Shown piece by piece: positions 1 through 10,112 of a stretch of 64,000 nucleotides of DNA (positions are counted from its first letter, which is position 1; the number at the start of each line of letters is the position of its first letter). Source of the stretch: Kalmusia sp. IMI 367209. Taxonomy: Eukaryota; Ascomycota; Dothideomycetes; Pleosporales; Didymosphaeriaceae. The translations under genes were made by a program, and so were the position numbers. Location of the stretch: assembly GCA_027946365.1 (NCBI GenBank), contig JAPEUQ010000012.1, positions 372,001-436,000 of the forward strand. The letters are read 5' to 3'. The notes below the pieces were generated by a model, which searched no databases, was not told where the DNA came from, and saw only the letters and a list, made by a program, of their open reading frames with translations.

Positions 1-533
1 TTGCCCACCTCATAATCGCCATCCTCGTCGGCAAGTTTGGCGACGCCTGGACGTCCTACAAGACCGAAGGCTGGGTCGCCGTCGCCTTCCTCTTCTTCTA
101 CATGTTCAGCTTCGGCGCAACGTGGGGTCCCGTGCCGTGGGCCATGCCCTCCGAGATCTTCCCCTCGTCTCTCCGCGCAAAGGGCGTCGCTCTTTCCACC
201 TGCTCCAACTGGCTCAATAACTTCATCATCGTAAGTCATTCTTCTCCCGTTGGAGGTTCATCTGAGTGTGGCGCTAACGAAGAGTTACAGGGCCTGGTTA
301 CTCCTCCGCTGGTTCAAAATACTGGGTTCGGCGCGTACACGTTCTTCGCCGTATTCTGTCTGCTTGCTTTTGTGTTCACCTTCTTCTTCGTTCCTGAGAC
401 GGCGGGCAAGACGTTGGAGCAGATGGACCAGGTTTTTAAGGATGTGAGCAGTGAGGCTGAGGAGGCGAGGAAGATGCGGATTGAGCAGGAGATCATGGCG
501 GAAAACCGAAACAACACGGTGCAGAAAGCGTGA
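1..533 (+). CDS. MFS sugar/quinate transporter, C-terminal part (5' truncated by window edge)
   Basis: Two exons are visible, from the window edge to 230 and 291-533, around a 60-nt phase-0 intron (231-290, GTAAGT...ACAG). The protein has the last membrane helices of a 12-TM sugar porter: a TM with WGPVPWAMPSEIFP (the conserved P-x-E-x-FP loop after TM10), a TM ending FVPETAGKTLEQMDQVF (the PET-x-G-x-TLE-x-D signature that closes the sugar porter domain), then a charged cytoplasmic tail. It should import a monosaccharide or quinate-like substrate at the plasma membrane by proton symport; the substrate cannot be told from this fragment. The next gene (RecQ) is convergent. Confidence 0.88.
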   Translation, partial: AHLIIAILVGKFGDAWTSYKTEGWVAVAFLFFYMFSFGATWGPVPWAMPSEIFPSSLRAKGVALSTCSNWLNNFIIVSHSSPVGGSSECGANEELQGLVTPPLVQNTGFGAYTFFAVFCLLAFVFTFFFVPETAGKTLEQMDQVFKDVSSEAEEARKMRIEQEIMAENRNNTVQKA

Positions 534-902
534 GGAAGAGGATAAAACGATCTTTACGGCGACTGTGTGCGCTCAGTGCGAGTTTTATCATTCATAGCTA
601 AGCACAGATGACATGGCATCCTAGTTTTGAAAAGTCTCATGTGAATTTGCGGTCTGTTTCCCGGTGATGATGATTGAGGATGCCTAACCTATTGAGCCTA
701 CATACTCCAAAATGCGTCTATGAGATCGTTCAACGTTACTATGGGGTATGATACAATGCGAGCGCGAATTCTTATAAACTTCCTTACTCCACGATGGAAT
801 AGCCACAACGCATCATCACTAATCTCAGATGAACAACAACACAACACCACCACCACCACCACCACCACCACCACCACCACATACACCAATAGACTAAGTG
901 TT
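534..902. other. Convergent intergenic region with (CAC)n microsatellite
   Basis: This is the 3' flank of the transporter and of the minus-strand RecQ gene. It holds an uninterrupted CAC trinucleotide run of about 12 units near 845-880, just beyond the RecQ stop codon and so probably in its 3' UTR. Short ORFs reading through the repeat as poly-Thr or poly-Val are repeat artefacts. Nothing else is recognised. Confidence 0.8.
845..880. repeat. (CAC)12 trinucleotide microsatellite
   Basis: Perfect CAC/ACC repeat read directly from the sequence, 20-60 nt past the stop codon of the RecQ gene. Tracts of this kind mutate by slippage and could serve as a strain marker. Confidence 0.9.
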
Positions 903-3900
903 TTAAGTTGGCATTGCCATGATCGAGCTCCACGCACCTCCACCTCCACCTCCACCGGCACTAGCACCAGCACCAGCCCCGCTGCCTCCGCCAGGCCGTC
1001 GGCTCCCAGCACCAATGGAAGGGGTCTTCCTTGTACCAGCAGTACCGCCAGACCTCCTAGCAACAGGAGCTTTACTGGCTCCTCTTTTCGTCACCCCACC
1101 GTATGATTTACCGAAGCTCCCGGAACTTCTCTTCCGGAAGGCACCTTTCTTCTTGAAGGGTGGTTTTGACGAGCCAGCTCGTGAAGCGGCAGGCCTAGCC
1201 GCACTAGGAGCTTTGGGGCGAGGATTTGGTTTCGAAGCTTCAGCTTGTGAATAACGTCTGTTAAACTCCTCTACTCTTGGATCGACCTGATGATTGAAGA
1301 AGTGGCTGGTGTGCACTCCTTCGTCATCCTCATCCTCATCATCCTCATAATCACCCATTGAGATGACACTCTCGTCCTCCATACCTACTTGTTCTTCGTC
1401 TTCGTCGCTGTCACAGAGGTCAATGACATTCTGGTGATTGGGATCTTCGGGCCTTTCTTCGTCGTCATCGTCGTCAGGTCGGATGTTCCTCTGTCGTTTG
1501 GAAACTAAATGCCTCGGTACAGGTAGTTGGTTTCCAAATATTTCTCTCGTATTGCGGATAAGGGTAAGAAACCTCTTTCCATACAATTTCACCATTTCAG
1601 TATTGATGCCAGGTAGGGCAGACATTTCTTCTGCGTTGTTTGGAAGGTCCAGACACATCTCACGAAGAACTGTATCTGAGAAAGGCGCGAATCTGAGCCC
1701 TTTGTCTATTTTGATCTTCTGTATCACGGATTTGGCTTGTGCCATGAAATCGTCGAGGACCATTATTTGGAGATCATTAAGATCGGAAAGTCTCTTGTCC
1801 ACAGTAATGGGCGCAGCGGGTGCCTTCTGCTTTGTCGCCCGCGGAAGAGGTCTTGCATCGCGTACGGGTGCAAAATCACTGTCATCGTTGTAGTCATCAT
1901 CATCGTTATCGTCAGCTAGGACGAAATCATCGTAGTTTATCCGACCCTTCCCGCGTGTTGGATGAGGAGCAACGCCATAGTAACTATCATCGTCATCTTG
2001 CTCGTAAGCAAAATGTTTGAGGGTTTGCCTCGGAGGGCGAACCGGAGAGGAAACGTTGGTGGACGGGTACTCAAGGCGGCTTTTAGTCGCTTTCTTTTGT
2101 GGTTCTTTATGAACGGCGTGTGATTTCCGAGGCGTCACACGAACCTGCATACTAAACAGTTTCGTGCCACTTGCGTAATCACGACTTCTTGGGCCCAACT
2201 AGGATTTTTTAGCGATCATCTAAGAGCAAAGCTGCTGTACTCACATGGACATAATTAGTCGCGAATCCGGACTTGTTGCTTATAGATGTCTCTGCCAAAG
2301 CCCGATACTCTAACAGATGGTTGAAGACGCGTTCGACATCGCCTCTTTCCAAATCGGCTCCAAAACCAAAGACCTCGCCAACGTCGGCCGCCTTCAGCTT
2401 GGCATTCTTCGCTCCACGGAAAGCATCAACACACTGCAAGACCGTGACATTCGACTCATGGACTATCCCAACCAACTCGATGGCCTTCTTCGCGTATTGC
2501 GAAAGATCTCTCTCTTCAAACGTGGCATCTGATGTGCAGTTGTCACAAGTTCCTTTGCAGTCTTCTTTGTTGAATGACTCGCCGAAGTAATTGAGCACCT
2601 GTACTCTGCGGCAATCACTCTTGTTTTCACAGAACTGAATGACATTCCTAAGCATGTCGTGTTGGCGTTGCTTCTGCTCTCTGCTGCCGTCTGAATCCTC
2701 GATCATCTTCTTTAGCGTCTTGCAATCGGCATACTGGTAGTACAAATAGCACTTGGACTTCTTGCCATCACGTCCTGCGCGACCAGTCTCCTGGTAGTAT
2801 CCTTCCAAGCTCTTGGGGAGCGAATGATGTATAACAAATCGCACGTCCGCTTTGTCGATACCCATGCCAAATGCGATGGTAGCAACGATGACATGATATT
2901 CATTAGCCTGCCATTTTCGCTGAACTTCTGATCTTTCGGCGGAATCCATCCCTGCATGGTAGTGGTAAGCTGAGATACCCATTCCTGTTAATTTCTCTGC
3001 AACAGACTCGCAGCTCTTGCGAGACAAGCAGTAGACGATACCGCACTTGTGAGGATGGATGGTTTTGATCAGAGTTGCTATAGTCTGCACAATGCCCTTG
3101 CCTTTTGGGTGGACCTCATAGGACAAATTCGGACGATTAAAACTCTGCGAAAACAAACGACAGCCACGAATGCCCAAGTTCGTCATAACATCCTCTCGCA
3201 CTAACCGGGTTGCTGTCGCAGTTAGAGCGATGATCGGCACGCCAGAGAATTGACGCATCACGTCTCCTAGCGCCTTGTAATCGGGTCTGAAGTCGTGACC
3301 CCATTGACTAACGCAGTGCGCCTCGTCAATAACGATGCGGGCTAGGCGTTGGCGTCGATGAAGCTGTTGGAATGCCTTGATCATCCGTTGATTCTTGCTA
3401 AGCATCTCTGGCGTGATGTAAAGCACCTGTATGAAAGGTTGAGGTTCGCGTTCTTCCAGACCTGACATTAAACGATCCTTTTGCTCCGCTGTGGATTCTC
3501 CGTTGATGAGGAACGCTTGCATACCAAAACGGTTCTTACATGCCTCAACTTGATCCTCCATCAAACTCAACAAAGGGGAGACGACAATGGTCACGCCCTT
3601 CGTTTTCCCCGAAGTGATCACAGAGGGTAATTGGTAACAAAGAGACTTGCCGCCTCCAGTGGGCATGAGGACGAAGCAGTGTTCACCTCCAAGTGTTGTG
3701 TTAATGGCTTCAAGCTGACCTTTCCGGAAACCTTCAAGATGGAATCTATTTTTCAACACATGGCGGACATCCTTTGACCACGGATGACTCATATCGAATT
3801 GCGGTTTCTTGGGTGATGATGGACCTTTGTGTTGCTGCACTCTGTTCATGGGAGCGTCTTTCATGACCTCTCTCCGTCGCTGGACACTTCGGCTGTCGAC

Positions 3901-6179
3901 CTTATCCCCCTTCCAATCATAGCCACCAGGAGGTCTGTTCTCGTTATTACTGATTTGATGAAACACATCATCGTCATCATCGTCACAGAAGTCTTCCTCT
4001 TCCGCATCGATTACTTCGGGTGCCATCCCCATCGTCTCGCCAATTGAATTGATGTCGTCATCGTCCAGGTCGAATCTCATATCGTCATCTACTATCTCAA
4101 GGGATGCGATCTCACTAGTACGGTAATTATGATCATGATGCGGCTGCGGCGACGGTACTAAGGGACCCCACTGACGGCGCGTCTCTGGTATTTGATGAGA
4201 TCTTGGCTCCGGCAAAGGTCTTGCATGACTGCTGGAGGCTAGTCGGCCTTCCATGCTGTGACTCCAATCAAGTTGTGGAGGCGTAGACTCTACAATATGC
4301 GTTTCTGCTAATCGAATGCGTCGCGAAGGCGACCAAATTTCCTGTTTAGAGACCTGCGTCTCCTTGAGGTACTGGGTTTGAGGTACATCAACCTTGGTCG
4401 GTTTATCTCGAATAGATTTAGTTTTGGTCGATTCAGTCTCCATCGCAGCGAAATTCTGGGCGATCCCGTCCGTAGATGGGCTCATGTACTTGCCCATTCC
4501 AGCGTCCGTGAGAAGGTAAAACATTTCCACTTTGATGTCGTTGAGCTTTTTAGAGTAGACTCCTAGTGCTTCGGTGTCATTCCTGTTAAATTCATCGTTG
4601 TCTAAGTCCCGGTGAACCTTGGCCCTCAGGGCATTCTGTTTCCTTGCCACAGCTTCATGCTCAGAGTTCAAAAAGTCAAGCCGCTCCAAAGCTGTCCTCC
4701 GTGCGTTCGCGCACTTTACAGCATCATAATGAGACTCAACCAATGTATCGGCTTCTGCATGCATTGAATAAGCGGTCTTAGCCTCAGTGCACATGGCTTT
4801 GGCGGACTCGATGTGTCGCATCAGGTGACAACCTTCTGCATTCAAAAATATTTTAATGGCTTCGCGAATCTGATTTCTTCTGGATTCGGGCAGCTGCGAG
4901 GCAGTGGGGACATGTTCAGACTGGAGAACGTTTGATTGTGTCGACTGAGCTTTTGTAGGAGACGGGCGTTTCCTAGTTGGTGACTGAGATGCTTCGGGGG
5001 TGACTAGAAATTCTTGCTTCGTCGGTTGACGGCTAGAACCCGCTGTCGGTTTCGAAGGGGAGCGTATGGGAAGTTCCGTTTGTGATAACTGACAATTGGG
5101 TTGAACGGGAGCTGACCCTGCCTTTTCCGCAATGGGAGCCGGTGATGCGGCCATGTTCGGCACAACATCGATGTCGAAACCGTCGAAAGTCTCGAAATCT
5201 TCATCCTCAGAATCCAAGACTGCATTTTGAACCCTTCGCTTAGGCGTCTTACTGCATGCATCTTGAGCATCCTTCAATGGCGAAGGACTACGAACTGATC
5301 TTCCTAATTTTCTAACCGGCGCAGACGCCTCTGATGGTATCCGGCTCAGCGATTTACGCTTCCGATTGCGTTGCGCAGGATTCTTAGTTACGCCATTGAC
5401 GGTATGGTTGGGAAAGTCACACTGTGGCTCTTCTATCTGCGGTACGCGTCCATTGTGCACAGTAGTCGAGTAGGGCGGAGGCGGGCTTTCCGGAACGGAC
5501 GTCATAATATCATCGATGTTTGCAAAACCTTCATAGTCTGTGCTGGGACTTGAAGCAGGTATCGTCTTAACAGGTCGTGGAGACTTGCTCTTCCTCATAT
5601 CGGCCTCGAACTCGTCGCTCTTCCGTTTCCTTCCCTGGTGAGAGCGACCGTTGCCTGGGGATCGCAGCCGATCTTCACCAGTTAGGTCTATGGCCTCGAC
5701 ATTTTGCGTCTGGGCGCGCTTTTTTTCGCGCCACGGATCGTTCGCATGTTGGGGTGATTGCAGAATCTAAGTTGCGCCTAAACGTACTTTCGCCCATATC
5801 TCTGCCTTCCAAGGCATAGTGCGCAGCGTTCGATTGCGAGCCGGCTAGCATTAGCCTTGGCTTATTATTTGCAGGCGTGGCTCTTAAACGCGCCATGTCA
5901 GTCGAATCTCCTTCCTCTGACGGCAATTTGTGTATATCGACAGTCTGAATCGCAGTGCGAGAGGGCTGCGATATCGGTTGGGTGACAGCGCGTATGGGTG
6001 CCGGAGCGGGTGCATTGTTCGAGGGGAGATTCGACCGAAAAGGAAGCCGGCTGCGATATCGTGGCCGAGCTTATCGGGGCGTCTGGATCATATGCAACGA
6101 GCGAAGCGGTGGGTGGAACGAATGGCTTCTCGGTCAACAACCACTTTAGTTCAGCGCTGAGGTTGTTCTTTGGAGGCAT
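903..6179 (-). CDS. RecQ-family ATP-dependent DNA helicase (BLM/Sgs1/MusN/QDE-3 type), with two apparent frame breaks near the 5' end
   Basis: 3'-5' DNA helicase of recombination and replication-fork repair; its yeast counterpart works with Top3-Rmi1. Exon 1 runs 6179-2245 and exon 2 2198-903, with a 46-nt intron (2244-2199, GTGAGT...CTAG). The N-terminus has the fungal RecQ motif NNLSAELKWLLTEKPFVP, then a long disordered region with IDLTGED, a SUMO-interaction-like motif, near 5690. The core shows Walker A (TGGGKS), DEAH (VIDEAHCVSQWGHDFRP), motif VI region QETGRAGRDG, and RQC zinc cysteines. After the intron come an HRDC domain and a Gly/Arg-rich basic tail. Length is about 1,740 residues, normal for filamentous fungi. 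The frame must shift by one base at GGGG 6023-6026 and again at GGGG 5751-5754 to join the N-terminus; the helicase and HRDC parts are clean. Confidence 0.93.
2199..2244 (-). other. 46-nt intron in the RecQ gene between RQC and HRDC
   Basis: On the minus strand, GTGAGT follows the codons for N-Y-V-H and the intron ends in CCTAG; translation resumes with L-G-P-R-S-R-D-Y. Splicing is phase 0. Without it the helicase frame stops within 15 codons, and the HRDC exon has no start codon of its own (its open frame opens with TTG). Confidence 0.85.
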
Positions 6180-6352
6180 TAGAACGTTGCCGAGTCCAGA
6201 ATAAGGTCTGCATCGGTAGACGGCGCGTAGATAGGCATCAGACGAGAGGCAGAGAGGTGTGGTATTAGCAATGCGGGGAGTTCGGACGGGATGTTGTCGC
6301 GTTTCTCAGGCGCGCTTTCCTTGCACTAAGCCAATTACGCTCAGACTAGCGC

Positions 6353-6365
6353 ACGCGTGCACGTG
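6353..6365. promoter_or_regulatory. MluI cell-cycle box (ACGCGT) next to an E-box (CACGTG)
   Basis: ACGCGT at 6353-6358 is followed by CACGTG at 6360-6365 in the 272-nt divergent promoter between the RecQ start (6179) and the decarboxylase start (6452). ACGCGT is the yeast/fungal MBF site used for G1/S genes, which fits the helicase. CACGTG suits bHLH factors. The assignment is by motif only. Confidence 0.5.
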
Positions 6366-6451
6366 ACCGGCTCCTCTGACTACTAATCTTGACTTGCGAT
6401 GACTCGTCTCCTCTCTCACTCCTCCCTCCTTCGTAAAAATATCTGTTCGAA

Positions 6452-7963
6452 ATGCATTCAGACTTGAAGACGGTCACTCAGCTTGCTTCTGCCATTGCTA
6501 CCCTTCATCTTCAACCTCCACCCCAAGATGTTCTCCCGTCCGAAGACATAGTGGCTCAAGCACGCGAAAAGCTACAGAAACACATCTCTTCGTCCGGCCT
6601 GGGTTTCGAGGAAACGATCAAACACATTCGAGAAGATCTCGCACCAGGTTTCAATGGTTCTAGCCGCTCACCCAACTATTACGGCTTCGTGACTGGCGGC
6701 AGTACGCCTGCCGCGGCACTTGCCGATTCTCTCGTCACTATCTACGACCAGAATGCCGCTGTTCACCTGCCAAAAGAGTCCATAGCGACAAATGTTGAAG
6801 ATGCTGCTACCTCGTTACTGGCTGAACTACTCAAGCTCGAGCCAGCACAATGGCCCCACCGCGTTTTCACCACTGGGGCAACAGCAAGCAACGTTCTGGG
6901 CCTCGCATGTGGCAGAGAGTACGCCATTTCGGAAGCAACCGCACACCGCAGCGACAGTGTGAACAGCGTAGGTGAGCTAGGCATCGTGGAGGCCATGCAC
7001 CGTGCGGGCATCGACAAGATCCAAATTCTCACCACAGTGCCGCACTCTTCACTCGTTAAAGCTGCGGGAATTTTAGGACTCGGGAGAGCTTTAGTGAAAG
7101 ATGTCAGTCTTCCAAATGCGTCGCACAAGTTCGACATCCCGCAATTGAAAAAGTTACTCGAGCAACCCGGCACTGCTTCTATCGTGGCCATTTCCGCATC
7201 CGAAGTGAATACGGGACTATTCGCTACTTCAGGACTAGAAGAGATGCAAGAGATACGCAAGCTTAGTGACATGTATGGCGCCTGGATTCATGTTGACGGT
7301 GCTTTCGGAATTTTCGGGCGGCTTCTTACTTCGTCCGTGCATTCCGATATTATCTCCGCGTGCGCAGGTCTCGATCTCGCAGACTCAATTACTGGAGATG
7401 GCCATAAGCTGCTCAACGTGCCTTACGACTGTGGGTTCTTCTTCTCGCGCCACCGCGAGATCCCAGAACGCGTCTTCCAGAACCCTAATGCGCCTTATCT
7501 CAGTACTGGCGCAGCCACAGATGCGATCGTGTCACCTTCGAACGTTGGACTCGAAAATTCGCGCCGGCTTCGTGCGTTACCAGTGTATGCCAGCTTGACG
7601 GCTTATGGCGCCGATGGGTACCGAGGCATGCTAGAGAGGCAAATCGAGCTATCGAAAGGCATTGCCGAATATATTCTCGATAGTGAAGAATTTGAGCTTC
7701 TACCTGAATCTAATAGCCCCAAGGAACAAATTTTGAACGGCATCTATATAATTGTTTTGTTCAAAGCCAAGGACGAAGGCCTAAATAAAGAGCTTACTAC
7801 AAGAATCAAAGCAACTCGGAAAATTTATGTATCAGGAACTGCGTGGAATGGCAAACCAGCTTGCAGATTTGCTGTTTCAAACTGGCAGACAGACGCAAAG
7901 CGAGACCTGCCGCTCATTAAAGATGTTTTGGACAACGTTGTTGAAGCGTGGAAGAAGGCATAA
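6452..7963 (+). CDS. PLP-dependent group II amino-acid decarboxylase-like protein
   Basis: Single-exon 503-residue protein of the pyridoxal-phosphate group II decarboxylase fold (aromatic-L-amino-acid, tyrosine or glutamate decarboxylase relatives). N-terminal NYYGFVTGGSTPAA matches the family's substrate-loop region. FTTGATASNVLGLACGRE contains the phosphate-binding T-G-A-T-A-S-N. AWIHVDGAFGIFGR carries the Asp that contacts the pyridine nitrogen. DSITGDGHKLLNVPYDCG carries the Schiff-base Lys after His. It should decarboxylate an aromatic or related amino acid in the cytosol, but the substrate cannot be assigned, and fungal members with altered chemistry exist. It is divergent from RecQ. 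The frame is intact and the length normal. Confidence 0.88.
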   Translation: MHSDLKTVTQLASAIATLHLQPPPQDVLPSEDIVAQAREKLQKHISSSGLGFEETIKHIREDLAPGFNGSSRSPNYYGFVTGGSTPAAALADSLVTIYDQNAAVHLPKESIATNVEDAATSLLAELLKLEPAQWPHRVFTTGATASNVLGLACGREYAISEATAHRSDSVNSVGELGIVEAMHRAGIDKIQILTTVPHSSLVKAAGILGLGRALVKDVSLPNASHKFDIPQLKKLLEQPGTASIVAISASEVNTGLFATSGLEEMQEIRKLSDMYGAWIHVDGAFGIFGRLLTSSVHSDIISACAGLDLADSITGDGHKLLNVPYDCGFFFSRHREIPERVFQNPNAPYLSTGAATDAIVSPSNVGLENSRRLRALPVYASLTAYGADGYRGMLERQIELSKGIAEYILDSEEFELLPESNSPKEQILNGIYIIVLFKAKDEGLNKELTTRIKATRKIYVSGTAWNGKPACRFAVSNWQTDAKRDLPLIKDVLDNVVEAWKKA

Positions 7964-8333
7964 AAAACATCGCTATCTAAGTCGTATATTCATAGCTATA
8001 GTCATCGCAGTATAATATCAACTTTGCGAACAGAATACAGCTTGATATCCATACCCAACTCGTGATTCCCTAAGCCATCTTCCTCTTACCACACACTCAC
8101 AGTAGCTGATTATAAACAGCAGAATGAAGTAATCATCCCGTTATCTTTGGTGAAGACATTTGGAATCACGTTGAGGATATGTTACCACAACATCCACAAC
8201 GCAACGGTACGATGATCGCTTCATGATGAAACATGAAAGATACTAATCCGAGCTCTGGGAAATGGAACCTCAACCAAGAACTCATCAGCTACCGGAAAAA
8301 ATGTTGAAATACGCCGTGCGGTTGTACCTTCGT
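7964..8333. other. Convergent intergenic region
   Basis: 3' flanks of the decarboxylase (+) and the NIF3-like gene (-). No ORF, RNA gene or repeat was recognised. Confidence 0.6.
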
Positions 8334-8799
8334 TCAGAGATCCTCCATCTTGTACACCTCATAAGCCGGCTCCTCATAAGGATGCGCTCTAAGACAATCA
8401 GCTTTAGCTTTCCCCACCACTTTTCCTAACACAACACACTCACTTCTTCAAGGCCTCTACTGCACTAACAGCAACCTCCCCTTCCCAAGCAAATGCTCTC
8501 AACTCTCACCTCTTCCACCTCCTCCAGCTCGCCCTTCGTTCCAATCTACCATATGAATCGTCAGCCTTGTCCCGGCCTATTCAAATTTTCTCAATCCTAA
8601 TAACGAGAAAACTCACATGCGGATTCGCCGCATCCCCAGGCCTGAACTGCCCTGTGCCCTTGCTTGTAAATGCACACTCCGTATAACCCCCCTTTCCAGG
8701 AAAGCTTCCCGCGCCCGCAGTGAAGATAGCGGTTTTGCAGGCCGAGAGGGCAGCGGGCGGAACGAAGAAGACGAGCTTGAACCGCGTGGGAATGGACAT
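8334..8799 (-). CDS. NIF3/YqfO C-terminal-domain-like small protein
   Basis: Three exons: 8799-8617, 8545-8510 and 8438-8334, with two 71-nt introns (GTGAGT...GGTAG and GTGAGA...TGAG). The product of about 107 residues starts MSIPTRFKLVFFVPP. It has the family signatures GYTECAF-x5-GTGQFRPGDAANPH and AHPYEEPAYEVY, which are the CutA/YqfO-like domain found at the C-terminus of NIF3-family proteins and as stand-alone proteins in bacteria and fungi. Function is unknown; the fold suggests a regulatory oligomer, and metal binding is plausible because NIF3 proteins bind metal. The last exon junction is the least certain: it was chosen because it alone restores the AHPYEEPAYEVY frame. Start codon and stop are both clear. 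Confidence 0.8.
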
Positions 8800-10112
8800 C
8801 TTGAGAACGACAAGATTACAGAGATCTTGAGTTAGGTCGTGTTGGATGAGGTTAGATTGAGTTGTGGTAGCGTGGAGCGAAGGCTGAGGTGGGGAGGTCG
8901 TCGGTTGGACTTGCCGGACTCGGACGCATGTGGATCCTGGTCACACGGTGGTGGAAGGTGGGGTCGTATTCGTGCAACAGTGTACATTGAACAAGATATC
9001 ATTGATGAAGATATAAAAAAATTCAAGAGCCTAAGCATCTAAATAGTTATCGTGTATATGCATATTTCTCAATATGACTGGCTCTCATCACTTCCATTAG
9101 ACCTCAAAGATGTTTCCCAATGATTTCCAGTGATATCTGCTTAGAATCAAATACGATTTGGGTGTTAGGATGGAGACGTGAGAAACTCAGAAACATACCT
9201 TAGAATATTGTCTGTGACCTGTTAAGCTGTGCGTCGTCGTCATCCTCCTACAGATCAGATTGGGTAATGTAACTGCATGCAACTATGACTATGCTCCAAT
9301 TGCATTGTCCGTGAGCGCGGATGTAGGAATGTATCACTTGCTCAACTATCAAAGAGGTTTCCAACGACAAAAATCACAAAAGAGCTCAGCGTACACAAAG
9401 TCCATATACCGCTTCCTCGCAACATTGATTACTTCATTCGGGTGACACTCCATTCAGATAGAATACACGAAATCCAATTAATGAGAGTTGTGTCAATTCA
9501 AATACACGTATGATTTGAAAATGGGAATCGGCTGCGTGCGGATGCGCTCTCGATTTTTGGGTCTCTACTACATGCTAGGTTATGAACGAACTCGACCCAT
9601 CTCTTCGAGAACTGTGGTTTTTCGCGATGAAAATGAAGGTAACCAGACTCTTCTTGTAACTTTGGGTACTTGGAATGCTTCGGTAACGTATTGTGCTTAT
9701 ATACCTTGTAAGCGGTAAGTTTGCTCCCAAGAGCTGACTCGCTACAATTAACTGCTTACATCCAACTGGACCCACTATGCACCCGTATTTCTTATTCACC
9801 GCTGCAGAAACATAGACCCGCTGCTCGGATTTGAATAGTTGCGATTAGGTTGGGTACATGGCTTAGGTTCGGGTTGTAACCGGGGTCCGAGGGTTGTTTG
9901 TTTGAAGGAAGACACGCCACAATCACAATGCCTGTGGTTGGCCGCACATGCAACGTTGGCTTCTTGAATTCCAGGTCCACGGCTCCCCCACTGCGTGCTT
10001 ACATGGATTAATTGCTCTGGGTCGGTCGGCAGTTCGCATTTGATGCTTGCTCATATTTGACGTTTCAGCAGTCTGCATAGCATCTTCACGGCAGGAAACA
10101 GCAGACAGCAAG
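8800..10112. other. Intergenic region between NIF3-like gene and P450
   Basis: About 1.3 kb upstream of both neighbours. Only short, low-quality ORFs occur on either strand and none has codon patterns or motifs that I recognise. No RNA gene is convincing. Confidence 0.6.

Noticed and set aside
919..1254. Proline-rich plus-strand ORF over the RecQ tail
   Set aside because: Mirror of the Gly/Arg-rich RecQ C-terminus.
5767..5790. 21-nt GTACGT...TTAG segment in RecQ as a mini-intron
   Set aside because: Too short for spliceosomal removal and a multiple of three, so it cannot correct the frame.
6763..7272. 169-residue minus-strand ORF within the decarboxylase
   Set aside because: Antisense to conserved PLP-enzyme sequence; no independent support.
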